NCBI GenBank assembly: GCA_044351265.1
Contig: JBILGC010000077.1
Coordinates: 1 to 8,277, forward strand
Direction of reading: 5' to 3'
From: JAJTFA01 sp044351265
GTDB lineage: Bacteria > Bacteroidota > Bacteroidia > UKL13-3
Length of the DNA stretch: 8,277 bases
Below the pieces are notes generated by a model. That model saw only the letters and a list, made by a program, of their open reading frames with translations, made no database searches and was not told the DNA's origin. Shown piece by piece: positions 1 to 6,491 of the stretch. The first letter of the stretch is position 1, and each line of letters begins with the position of its first letter. The position numbers and the translations under genes are program-made.

Positions 1-1593
1 GATATTCCGGAAAGAACATCAGATAATCCATTCAGCAATTTTGATCCAATTTCAATGAAAAGTAAAAACCCTATTGGATTACATGATATCGTGAAAAGCA
101 TTAAATATGCTTCAACCGATGACAGGATAAAGGGTATTTACATGAAAGTAGATTTTTCACCTGCTAGTTATGGAACGCTGGAAGAGATTCGTGAGGCCCT
201 TATTGAATTTAAAAAATCAAAGAAATTTATCATAGCATATGGTGAGATGATTGAGGAACATGCCTATTATGTGGCTTCTGTAGCCGATAAAATTTATCTG
301 AACCCTTCAGGTGAGTTGCTAATTGATGGATTTAGTTATAATGAGTACTACCTTAAAGGTATGCTTGATAAAGTTGGCGTGCAGGCACAGCTTATCAGAC
401 ATGGCAAATACAAAGCTGCAGGAGAACCATTTATAGCCGAAAAAATGAGCAATGAAAACCGTCAGCAAATAAAGTCTTTTATGGGTTCCATGTTTACACA
501 CTTTATAGCAAAAATTGCTGAAGCCCGCAAAAAGAGTTCTGACGAAGTAAGAAACATTACCGAGAAACTATTGATACAAGGTCCTGCTGATGCCAAAAAA
601 TACGGCATGATTGATGAATTAAAGTATGAAGACGAAGTCGAAGCGTTGTTGAAGAAAAAATCAGGAGTTGACAAAAAAATAAAACTGGTTTCAATAGATG
701 CTTATTACAAAAAGGCAAAGGAAGGCAAACTAACTGCAAAAGATAAAATTGCCATCGTATTTGTAAATGGAGAAATTATAAGTGGTGATGGAAGTGATGA
801 GGAAGCCGGTTCTGCTAAAATAGCTTCCGCAATAAAGGAAGCACGTACCGATAGCAGTATCCATGCACTTGTTTTACGTGTAAATTCACCCGGGGGCAGC
901 GTAATTGCTTCAGAGGTAATGTGGAGAGAAGTGCAACTAACCAGAAATGTAAAACCTGTAATAGTTTCCTTTGGTGCTGTTGCTGCATCCGGTGGTTATT
1001 ATATAGCCACACCTGCCAATGTTATTGTGGCTGAGCCAAACACCATCACCGGATCTATAGGCGTATTTGGCATGTTGCTCAACGCTGAAAAGCTGATTAA
1101 AGATAAACTAGGCATTAACGTAGAGAAAGTAAAATTTGGTGAATATGCTGATTTGGGAAGTCCTGATAGGCCTTTAACAGAATCTGAAAGAGCTATTATT
1201 CAGAAAATGGTTGACCACACCTATGTTGATTTCGTTAATAAGGTGGCAAAAGGCAGGAATCTACGCTATGAGCAAATTGATTCTATTGCAGAAGGCCGGG
1301 TATGGAGTGGAGTTGATGCAAAGAGAATTGGATTGGTTGATGAGTTGGGTGGACTCGATAAGGCTATAGCTATTGCTAAACAAAAAGCAGGAATTGATGA
1401 ATACCGCCTGATACAATTACCGGAACAGAAAGATCCGATTGAAACTTTTCTCAAATCGCTTAGCGGAGAGGTATCTGCTTACTCGCTAAAGCAACAACTG
1501 GGCACCGAATACGTTTATTACAAGCAATTGCAGCAACTTAAGCATAAGCAAGGTTTGCAGGCCCGCATGCCTATGGAATTTGAAATTAAATAA
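1..1593 (+). CDS. sppA: Signal peptide peptidase SppA (protease IV, 67K type), 5'-truncated
   Basis: This is a membrane-anchored serine protease of family S49 that degrades signal peptides left after protein export. The reading frame is open to the window's first base: residues DIPERTSDNPFSNFDPIS precede the ATG at 55. That ATG is therefore internal, and the true start with its membrane anchor lies off the left edge. About 530 residues are visible against the usual 580-620 for the long type. Both tandem S49 domains are present. The N-terminal one carries GKYKAAGEPF, whose second lysine (codon 412-414) matches the general base, Lys209 in E. coli. The C-terminal one carries AASGGYYIAT, whose serine (codon 988-990) matches the nucleophile Ser409. 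A conserved NSPGGS loop lies near 882-900 and TGSIGV near 1048-1065. Both catalytic residues are intact. mscL follows after 31 bp on the same strand. Confidence 0.95.
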   Translation, partial: DIPERTSDNPFSNFDPISMKSKNPIGLHDIVKSIKYASTDDRIKGIYMKVDFSPASYGTLEEIREALIEFKKSKKFIIAYGEMIEEHAYYVASVADKIYLNPSGELLIDGFSYNEYYLKGMLDKVGVQAQLIRHGKYKAAGEPFIAEKMSNENRQQIKSFMGSMFTHFIAKIAEARKKSSDEVRNITEKLLIQGPADAKKYGMIDELKYEDEVEALLKKKSGVDKKIKLVSIDAYYKKAKEGKLTAKDKIAIVFVNGEIISGDGSDEEAGSAKIASAIKEARTDSSIHALVLRVNSPGGSVIASEVMWREVQLTRNVKPVIVSFGAVAASGGYYIATPANVIVAEPNTITGSIGVFGMLLNAEKLIKDKLGINVEKVKFGEYADLGSPDRPLTESERAIIQKMVDHTYVDFVNKVAKGRNLRYEQIDSIAEGRVWSGVDAKRIGLVDELGGLDKAIAIAKQKAGIDEYRLIQLPEQKDPIETFLKSLSGEVSAYSLKQQLGTEYVYYKQLQQLKHKQGLQARMPMEFEIK

Positions 1594-1600
1594 CCTATAA

Positions 1601-1617
1601 GGCTATAATTTATAACC
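1601..1617. repeat. Short near-perfect palindrome between sppA and mscL
   Basis: The sequence is GGCTATAA-T-TTATAACC, with 7 of 8 positions symmetric around one central base. It sits in the 31-bp gap, 7 bp before the mscL start codon. The sequence ATAACCTA also occurs twice here, at 1590-1597 and 1612-1619. The single-base centre is too tight for an RNA hairpin. If functional it would be a protein-binding site, but it could be chance in AT-rich DNA. Confidence 0.2.
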
Positions 1618-1624
1618 TAAGCTG

Positions 1625-2026
1625 ATGGGACTCATAAAAGAATTTAAGGATTTTGCCATGCGCGGCAGTGTAATTGATCTTGCGGTAGGTGTTGTAATTG
1701 GTGCAGCTTTTCAAAAAATTGTAGACTCCGTTGTTAAAGATCTTCTGATGCCTGTATTGGGCTTATTGCTCAATGGTATTGATTTTAGCCACCTTGAAAT
1801 CCCACTTATGGGTGAGGCCAAAATTACCATAGGTAATTTTATAAATACCACCATTCAGTTTATTATCATGGCTTTTGCTGTTTTCCTGCTAATTAAAGGA
1901 ATAAACAAATTAAAGCGCCTGCAAGAAGAGAAGGATGCTGCAGCAGAAGCTAATGCAACTCCTGCAGAACCTAATGCACAAGAAAAACTGCTTTCTGAAA
2001 TAAGAGATTTGCTTAAAAACAAATAA
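1625..2026 (+). CDS. mscL: Large-conductance mechanosensitive channel MscL
   Basis: MscL is a homopentameric inner-membrane channel that opens under membrane tension to release solutes during hypo-osmotic shock. The 133 residues match the family length (E. coli has 136). An N-terminal amphipathic segment (MGLIKEFKDFAMRG) leads into TM1, around residues 14-45, with the signature RGSVIDLAVGVVIGAAF. A loop follows, then TM2 around residues 70-95 (INTTIQFIIMAFAVFLLIKG). A charged, Ala/Glu-rich linker at about 99-118 leads to the C-terminal bundle helix (EKLLSEIRDLLKNK). The ATG at 1625 fits the family N-terminus exactly. There is no clear Shine-Dalgarno sequence. The gene is probably co-transcribed with sppA, since no separate promoter is evident in the 31-bp gap. 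No convincing terminator hairpin was found after the stop. Confidence 0.97.
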   Translation: MGLIKEFKDFAMRGSVIDLAVGVVIGAAFQKIVDSVVKDLLMPVLGLLLNGIDFSHLEIPLMGEAKITIGNFINTTIQFIIMAFAVFLLIKGINKLKRLQEEKDAAAEANATPAEPNAQEKLLSEIRDLLKNK

Positions 2027-2072
2027 GGGTTGCACTATAATGGTTATTCAGTTGATTTACTCAGGTATTTAC

Positions 2073-2103
2073 TTGTATGCATTTAATAAATAAAATACCT
2101 TTG
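2073..2103 (+). promoter_or_regulatory. Bacteroidota-type promoter (-33 TTG, -7 TACCTTTG) for the metal cassette
   Basis: The octamer TACCTTTG at 2096-2103 matches the TAnnTTTG -7 consensus of the Bacteroidota primary sigma factor. A TTG at 2073-2075 lies 20 bp upstream, the expected place for the -33 element. The likely transcription start is about 5-9 bases past 2103, so at about 2108-2112, on top of the GTG start of the next gene. ATTTACT occurs twice just upstream, at 2055-2061 and 2067-2073, a 12-bp step touching the -33 element. It could be an operator. Assigned by consensus only. Confidence 0.5.
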
Positions 2104-2107
2104 TTCA

Positions 2108-2554
2108 GTGTTTAAAAAGCAATTAAATAGTTTAATTTCACTCATCCTTATTATCTGCATCCTTGCAGGTTATGCGGGTATCCCGCTTTCTACAATGATT
2201 TGCAAAAAGGATGGGCATACCAGCATTTCGGTATTAAAAAAAGCCGAAGGCTGCAAGCATAATGGTAAAAGAGCAATTAAAAGTTGTTGCGATGATGCAA
2301 ACACAGATGGGAAGGAGACTAGTGGATGTTGCAATTTCAATCATCATTTCTTAAAAATATATACACTAACACTTACTCAGCAGATTAAAGATAAAACTGG
2401 CCATATGCTTGCTTCAATACTTTTTTTTAATCCAACCTACGCAGAAAGTGATTTTGAATCATCGCTATCCAATACAATCATTCATACACAACCGCCACAG
2501 GAATGGCAAATCCGAAAAAATAAACCTGCCTTTATTCGTATTTTTCTTATTTAG
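2108..2554 (+). CDS. Small cysteine-rich exported/membrane protein, HYC_CC_PP-like
   Basis: This 148-residue protein has no established function. A basic start (FKKQ) and one hydrophobic helix, about residues 8-28, form a signal peptide or membrane anchor. Then come Cys32, Cys49 and the pairs Cys60-Cys61 (SCCDD) and Cys74-Cys75 (GCCNF). Histidines lie at 51, 79 and 80, PP at 129-130, and a basic-hydrophobic tail (KPAFIRIFLI) ends the protein. This order resembles the Bacteroidota family called HYC_CC_PP, often found beside TonB receptors and HMA proteins, as here. That assignment is from memory of the pattern. The canonical HYC triplet appears to be degenerate (TMIC). The start is GTG at 2108. 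The frame closes with TAA at 2087-2089 and has no ATG before residue 30, which lies past the helix. The cysteines and position suggest metal binding or sensing (inference). Confidence 0.75.
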   Translation: MFKKQLNSLISLILIICILAGYAGIPLSTMICKKDGHTSISVLKKAEGCKHNGKRAIKSCCDDANTDGKETSGCCNFNHHFLKIYTLTLTQQIKDKTGHMLASILFFNPTYAESDFESSLSNTIIHTQPPQEWQIRKNKPAFIRIFLI

Positions 2555-2577
2555 TATTTCATGAATTCGTCTTGTGC

Positions 2578-2594
2578 GCTAGCAATTGCTTAGC
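2578..2594. repeat. Palindrome in the gap before the TonB receptor gene
   Basis: A perfect 10-bp palindrome AGCAATTGCT (2581-2590) is flanked by GCT on the left and, after one unpaired T, by AGC on the right. This gives GCTAGCAA/TTGCT(T)AGC. It lies in the 93-bp gap between the Cys-rich gene and the receptor gene. There is no T-run after it, so it is not an obvious terminator. It could be an operator or an RNA processing or stability element. Function is unknown. Confidence 0.3.
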
Positions 2595-2647
2595 AACAGG
2601 TGTAATCTTTTCAATTGTTTTTACTGCTAAAACAACATATATGATTC

Positions 2648-4849
2648 ATGAAAAAAATACATTTATTATTTACTCTTAGCTGCTTAATCAGCCTTGCAGT
2701 TAATGCCCAAAGCATTAAAGGCAGTGTTATGGATTCAGACTCCAGACAAGCCTTATCCGGTGCAGTATTGCAGTGGATTGAAACCGGAAAAGGAACCGTA
2801 ACCAATGAATTGGGCATTTTTGAAATTGCCTGGCCTGCAAAGCTACCGGCAAGATTGCTCATTTCATGTATAGGTTATGAAAACGATACAGTTACTTTCA
2901 ATAACCAAACATTCCTTCATATTCAACTTAAATTAACAACGCTTAAAGAAGTTGAAATAACGGAAAGTAAAGAAGCTACGAGCTTCTCAACCATTGATGT
3001 ACTGAATAGGCAAACCCTTGGCGTAAAAGAATTGAAGAAGGCGGCTTGCTGCAACCTGAGTGAAAGTTTTGAAACCAATGCTACTGTTGATGTTACCTAC
3101 AGCGATGCATTAACGGGTAACAAACAAATAAAAATGCTTGGATTAGATGGAGCTTATACCCAAACCATGATTGAATTACAGCCCGGAATCAGGGGCTTAT
3201 CAACCAACTTTGGGTTGGCACATATACCAGGCACTTGGGTTCAGGGTATAGAAATTACAAAAGGTATTGGCTCCGTAGTGAATGGTTATGAATCAATGGC
3301 AGGGCAAATTAATATTGACCTTCTTAAGGCTGAAAAAGCTGAAAAATTTCACATAAACCTTTATGCAGGAGATATGGGTAGGTATGAAGCAAATATGCAT
3401 GCCGGTCATCAATTTAATAAAAATTGGAGCACCTTATTGCTTTCGCATGCTAGCACCATTGCTGGCAAAAACGATTTTAATGATGATGGTTTTCTGGATG
3501 TCTCTTTAGGCTATCAGCTAAGTGTACTTAACCGATGGAAATACGAAAACCCGGGAAAGCTAATGGCAGGCTTTGGCGTATTTGCCAACTATGATGAGCG
3601 GCAGGGTGGCCAAAAAGCTTTTTCAACTCGTGCCGAAAATGATGTAGGTAATATATTTGGAGTAGGCATTGTAACGAGGCACTTGGAAGCATTTAGTAAA
3701 ACTGCTCTGGGATTTGCCGGAAAGCCTTATAAAAGCCTTGGGCTTATCTTAAACGGAAGGCACTATGAGCATGATGCATTTTACGGATTTAAATCATACA
3801 ACGGAAAGCAACAAACAGGTTATGCCAACCTGATTTATCAGTCAATCATTATCAGCAGTGAGCATCAGTTCAGGGCCGGAGTATCTTTTATGCTTGACCG
3901 TTTTAATGAACAATTTAAAGATTCTGTCTTTAGCAGAACAGAAATCATTCCGGGAGCTTATGCGGAATATCATTATAACAACCTAAACAAGCTGGATATT
4001 TTGCTGGGTTTACGCACAGACTATCATAATATGTTTGGTGTGCTGCTAAACCCCAGGGCACATGCTAAACTTAATTTCAGCAAGGCCTCTGCCCTACGCT
4101 TTTCAGGCGGCAGAGGAATGCGTGTTGCGAATGTATTTATAGAAAATGCAGCTGTAATGGCCAGTTCCAGGCACATCGTGGTTATGGATAAATTTAACCC
4201 GGAAGTATCATGGAATTATGGCGCATCACTAACACACAAGTTTAAGCTTGCCAACCGAAATACCACACTCGTAGCCGATTTCTTCAGAACAGACTTTGAA
4301 AACCAAATCGTAGCTGATTTAGATGCAAATCCACAGGAACTTTATTTTTATAACCTAAAAGGTCGTTCGTATGCCAATACATTTCAGGCAGAACTCATCT
4401 ATGAACTGGTAAAAAGATTTGAAACCAGGTTTGCCTACAAATGGCAGGATGTAAAAACCGCTTACCAAACAGGACTACTTGAAAAACCCTTAATTGCTCA
4501 AAATCGTCTCTTGGTTAATTTTGCCTATGCAACTCGGTTCGACATTTGGAAGTTTGATCTTACAGCAAAGTGGTTTGGTCGAAACCGCATACCTAATACT
4601 TCAACCAATCCAGATGGGTTTAAAATGCTGTCATATAGCAGTAGTTATTATGTTGTAAATGCGCAAGTAACCAAAGCTTTTAAGAAATTTGAAATATACT
4701 CGGGTGTAGAAAATCTATTTAATTTTGTGCAACACAATCAGATTATAGATGCTGCAAATCCGTTCGGCCCTTATTTTGATGCCTCACTCATATGGGGCCC
4801 GATTATGGGGCGTGTGGTTTATGCAGGCTTCAGATTGAGCATTAAATAA
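2648..4849 (+). CDS. TonB-dependent outer-membrane receptor, metal-associated type
   Basis: This outer-membrane beta-barrel takes up ligands using energy from TonB. It has 733 residues. A signal peptide ends at about residue 20 (LAVNA|Q). A carboxypeptidase-regulatory-like beta-sandwich covers about 22-95 (IKGSVMDSDSRQALSGAV ... LLISCIGYE). A TonB-box-like stretch, LKEVEITES, lies near 99-107. The plug domain spans about 110-230, with KQIKMLGLDGAY, GLAHIPGTWVQGIEITKG and MAGQINIDLLK. The barrel fills the rest and ends in GRVVYAGFRLSIK. Near the plug start is KAACCNLSESFETN with Cys134-Cys135. I associate this motif with receptors encoded beside HMA-domain and Cys-rich proteins. The ATG at 2648 is directly followed by a clean signal sequence. 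An out-of-frame ATG at 2641 can be ignored. Copper or another soft metal is the likely cargo, from context only. The barrel looks complete and unbroken. Confidence 0.92.
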   Translation: MKKIHLLFTLSCLISLAVNAQSIKGSVMDSDSRQALSGAVLQWIETGKGTVTNELGIFEIAWPAKLPARLLISCIGYENDTVTFNNQTFLHIQLKLTTLKEVEITESKEATSFSTIDVLNRQTLGVKELKKAACCNLSESFETNATVDVTYSDALTGNKQIKMLGLDGAYTQTMIELQPGIRGLSTNFGLAHIPGTWVQGIEITKGIGSVVNGYESMAGQINIDLLKAEKAEKFHINLYAGDMGRYEANMHAGHQFNKNWSTLLLSHASTIAGKNDFNDDGFLDVSLGYQLSVLNRWKYENPGKLMAGFGVFANYDERQGGQKAFSTRAENDVGNIFGVGIVTRHLEAFSKTALGFAGKPYKSLGLILNGRHYEHDAFYGFKSYNGKQQTGYANLIYQSIIISSEHQFRAGVSFMLDRFNEQFKDSVFSRTEIIPGAYAEYHYNNLNKLDILLGLRTDYHNMFGVLLNPRAHAKLNFSKASALRFSGGRGMRVANVFIENAAVMASSRHIVVMDKFNPEVSWNYGASLTHKFKLANRNTTLVADFFRTDFENQIVADLDANPQELYFYNLKGRSYANTFQAELIYELVKRFETRFAYKWQDVKTAYQTGLLEKPLIAQNRLLVNFAYATRFDIWKFDLTAKWFGRNRIPNTSTNPDGFKMLSYSSSYYVVNAQVTKAFKKFEIYSGVENLFNFVQHNQIIDAANPFGPYFDASLIWGPIMGRVVYAGFRLSIK

Positions 4850-4916
4850 AGTTAAATATTAGATGTCTGCAACCATACAAATATTTATACACCAGAGATA
4901 CAACAGTTTAATCCAG

Positions 4917-4976
4917 TCAATTCCATAAATCCAATCTAATAATCATATAATAATCTATTAAACTAATCAACTAACA
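4917..4976 (+). other. G-free leader with 11-bp TAATAATC repeats before the HMA gene
   Basis: No G occurs from 4917 to 4978, the last base before the G of the ATG at 4977. TAATAATC occurs at 4937-4944 and 4948-4955, an 11-bp step, and a looser copy (TAAACTAATC) starts at 4959, another 11 bp on. The leader therefore has no Shine-Dalgarno sequence and little ability to fold. That is consistent with Bacteroidota translation favouring A/U-rich unstructured leaders. The 11-bp phasing could also mark a DNA-binding site. No good TAnnTTTG promoter was seen in the 127-bp gap, so read-through from the receptor gene is likely. Confidence 0.35.
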
Positions 4977-5342
4977 ATGAAAACAATTATATTAGCACTG
5001 GCAGCATTCATATGCACTTTGAATAATGCCCATGCGCAAGCAGCAGATACAGCTGCAGTAAAGAAAGAAGGGATACAAACCATTCAAATAAAAACTTCGG
5101 CCGTATGTGATATGTGTAAGGAAACGCTCGAAAAAGCAATGGCGTTTGAAAAAGGTGTAAAAGATTCAAACTTGGATGTAGACAGCAAAATACTAACGGT
5201 GAAATATGATCCAAAAAAAACATCCCCAGAAAAAATTAAAAAAGCCATTATTTTGACAGGGTATGCTGCGGATGAGATGCCTGCCGATTCAGCAGCATAT
5301 GAAAAGCTGGATCCCTGCTGCAAGAAAGACTGGAAGCACTAA
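4977..5342 (+). CDS. Periplasmic heavy-metal-associated (HMA) domain protein
   Basis: This 121-residue exported protein has one HMA domain, the ferredoxin-like fold of copper chaperones and P-type ATPase metal domains. The signal peptide (MKTIILALAAFICTLNNAHAQ) is cleaved near residue 20-21. The domain runs about 33-100. It has the metal loop TSAVCDMCKETLEKAM with Cys44 and Cys47 (CxxC), then a strand DSKILTVKYDP, then a helix and TGYAADEMPAD, which fits the beta-alpha-beta order. The usual glycine-methionine-threonine loop (GMTCxxC) is changed to SAVCDMC. A tail LDPCCKKDWKH adds the vicinal pair Cys114-Cys115, outside the core fold. The protein is likely a periplasmic binder or relay for copper or a similar soft metal, working with the upstream receptor. 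The pairing is inferred from adjacency and shared cysteine motifs. Metal identity is not determinable here. Confidence 0.88.
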   Translation: MKTIILALAAFICTLNNAHAQAADTAAVKKEGIQTIQIKTSAVCDMCKETLEKAMAFEKGVKDSNLDVDSKILTVKYDPKKTSPEKIKKAIILTGYAADEMPADSAAYEKLDPCCKKDWKH

Positions 5343-5424
5343 GAGAAGGTGCTGATATTCAGAAAATACAAAATATATCCACAGGCTTTATTTTCTTATA
5401 ATTTCGTTTTATTATTGAATTCTT

Positions 5425-5450
5425 TACGGGCGTTAGTTATGGCGCCCGTA
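5425..5450 (+). promoter_or_regulatory. GC-rich hairpin in the kinase leader (or 3' end of the cassette)
   Basis: Arms TACGGGCG (5425-5432) and CGCCCGTA (5443-5450) pair perfectly over 8 bp around a 10-base loop. It is the most GC-rich structure in an AT-rich gap. No T-run follows on either strand, so it is not a typical intrinsic terminator. It could still end the upstream cassette with the help of a factor. Alternatively it is a leader hairpin of the kinase gene: a weak -7-like TAATTTCG lies at 5399-5406, with no good -33 element. Its right arm contains the A of the ATG at 5450, which argues against that ATG being the start. Confidence 0.45.
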
Positions 5451-5473
5451 TGTTATTAATAAAAAGTATTTAT

Positions 5474-6085
5474 ATGCATTTAGCCATCGCAGGAAACATC
5501 GGTTCAGGAAAAACAACACTCACTACCCTACTTGCTCGTCATTATAAATTTGAACCTCATTATGAAGATGTAGAAGACAACCCATATATAAGCGACTTTT
5601 ATGAGGATATGCAACGTTGGGCATTTAACCTGCAGATTTATTTCTTGCATAGCCGCTATAATACCCTGCTTCAATTTCAGAAGGGTAAAAAGAAAATCAT
5701 TCAGGATCGCACCATTTATGAAGATGCCCATATCTTCGCACCAAACCTGCATAGCATGGGTTTAATGAGTACAAGAGACTTTGAAACTTACCAGAAGTTA
5801 TTTGATTCTATTAGCCAAACCATTAAAGCTCCCGACCTTTTGGTATATCTCAGGGCTACTATTCCTAGCTTGGTAAATAATATTCAGAAACGAGGACGTG
5901 AGTATGAGGATTCGATACGTCTTGATTATCTCCGCAGGCTAAATGAGCGTTATGAGGCGTGGATTTCTACCTATAAATACAAACTGCTAATCATTGACGT
6001 AGACAATCTTAATTTTGCTGAAAAACCTGAAGATTTAGGTTTGGTAATTGATAAGATTGAAGCTGAAATTAACGGCTTGTTTTAA
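5474..6085 (+). CDS. Deoxynucleoside kinase (dNK family, dGK/dAK-like)
   Basis: The enzyme phosphorylates deoxynucleosides to their 5'-monophosphates using ATP or another NTP, in nucleotide salvage in the cytoplasm. With the start at 5474 the protein has 203 residues, typical of bacterial dNKs. The P-loop is GNIGSGKT (residues 7-14). Glu31 in HYEDVEDNPY is the likely catalytic-base region. RWAFNLQIYFLHSR follows at about 48-61. DRTIYEDAHIFA (78-89) is the DRS-type motif. The arginine-rich lid is near IQKRGREYEDSIRLDYLRRL. The frame also opens at ATG 5450, adding MLLIKSIY. I prefer 5474 because related proteins begin M-H-x-A-I-x-G-N-I-G-S-G-K-T, and because 5450 lies inside a hairpin arm. Substrate preference (dG, dA, dC) cannot be told by eye. 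There is no evident link to the metal genes. Confidence 0.92.
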   Translation: MHLAIAGNIGSGKTTLTTLLARHYKFEPHYEDVEDNPYISDFYEDMQRWAFNLQIYFLHSRYNTLLQFQKGKKKIIQDRTIYEDAHIFAPNLHSMGLMSTRDFETYQKLFDSISQTIKAPDLLVYLRATIPSLVNNIQKRGREYEDSIRLDYLRRLNERYEAWISTYKYKLLIIDVDNLNFAEKPEDLGLVIDKIEAEINGLF

Positions 6086-6091
6086 TGAGGC

Positions 6092-6116
6092 TTTAATTAA
6101 GCGCAGCTTGATTAAA
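6092..6116 (+). terminator. Hairpin just after the kinase stop codon, probable terminator
   Basis: Arms TTTAATTAAGC (6092-6102) and GCTTGATTAAA (6106-6116) pair over 11 bp with one G-U pair and a 3-base loop (GCA). The hairpin begins 7 bases after the TAA at 6083-6085. The G-U pair forms only in the plus-strand RNA (it is A-C on the minus strand), which favours action on the kinase transcript. There is no T-run downstream. A competing pairing, GTTTTAAT (6079-6086) with ATTAAAAC (6111-6118), would include the stop codon. Confidence 0.5.
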
Positions 6117-6201
6117 ACCTATTGTAGTACGAAAGAAAATGCTTTTTATATTCTGTTAGAGCTATAGCAAACTATATGGGGGTGTGAGCCCAAAAACCTC
6201 A

Positions 6202-6229
6202 ATAACATTTGCCTTGATGCACAAGTTAC
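6202..6229. repeat. Imperfect hairpin, possible remnant of an intergenic palindromic repeat
   Basis: On the minus strand the arms GTAACTTGTGC and GCAAATGTTAT flank a 6-base loop ATCAAG and pair at 8 of 11 positions, with TTTTTT just before. The layout recalls the palindromic TTAC-TTTTGC-ATCAAG-GCAAAA-GTAA type of spacer seen in some Bacteroidota genomes. That comparison is from memory and unverified. The mismatches suggest decay. Confidence 0.25.
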
Positions 6230-6433
6230 GAAAAAATCAATGACTCTATGCCCTTTCGCTACCAGTTACGTTTGTTGCATGACCCACAATCCAAGTCGCT
6301 TCGCTAGTGAGTTGCTTGCACTTAGCCAGATTCATACAACTGTTCTTACTAATCACGCGAAAATGCCTAAGGCCATGCTACCTCAGTTAGTATCATAGAA
6401 GATATCTTTTCTCTCGCGAGCAGGTTATTTCAG

Positions 6434-6491
6434 CAGCGCATACAAATGCTTTTTGGAATTATTAAGCATGATTAACACAGCGCATATGCTT
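6434..6491. repeat. Two CAGCGCATA...ATGCTT direct repeats with an inverted AAGCAT between
   Basis: CAGCGCATA occurs exactly at 6434-6442 and 6478-6486, a 44-bp step. The first copy is followed, after three bases, by ATGCTT at 6446-6451. In the second copy, ATGCTT overlaps directly (6486-6491). AAGCAT at 6464-6469 can pair with either ATGCTT, giving two mutually exclusive stems. The element lies 26 bp beyond the stop codon of the minus-strand PKD gene, so it could form the 3' end of that transcript. No T-run was seen. Confidence 0.35.

Noticed and set aside
55..57. ATG at 55 as the start of sppA
   Set aside because: The frame is open and homologous-looking (ERTSDNPFSNFDPIS) from the first base, and the membrane anchor expected at the N-terminus is absent after 55.
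2611..2862. An 83-codon minus-strand frame across the receptor start
   Set aside because: It overlaps the signal peptide and first domain of the clear TonB receptor gene and has no family resemblance.
5450..5452. ATG at 5450 as the start of the deoxynucleoside kinase
   Set aside because: It overlaps the arm of a perfect hairpin, and the family normally begins at the Met equivalent to 5474, a few residues before the P-loop.
6246..6335. A 29-codon minus-strand open frame in the spacer
   Set aside because: It is too short, has no start signal or recognisable motif, and frequent stops surround it. It is mentioned only as part of the unexplained spacer.
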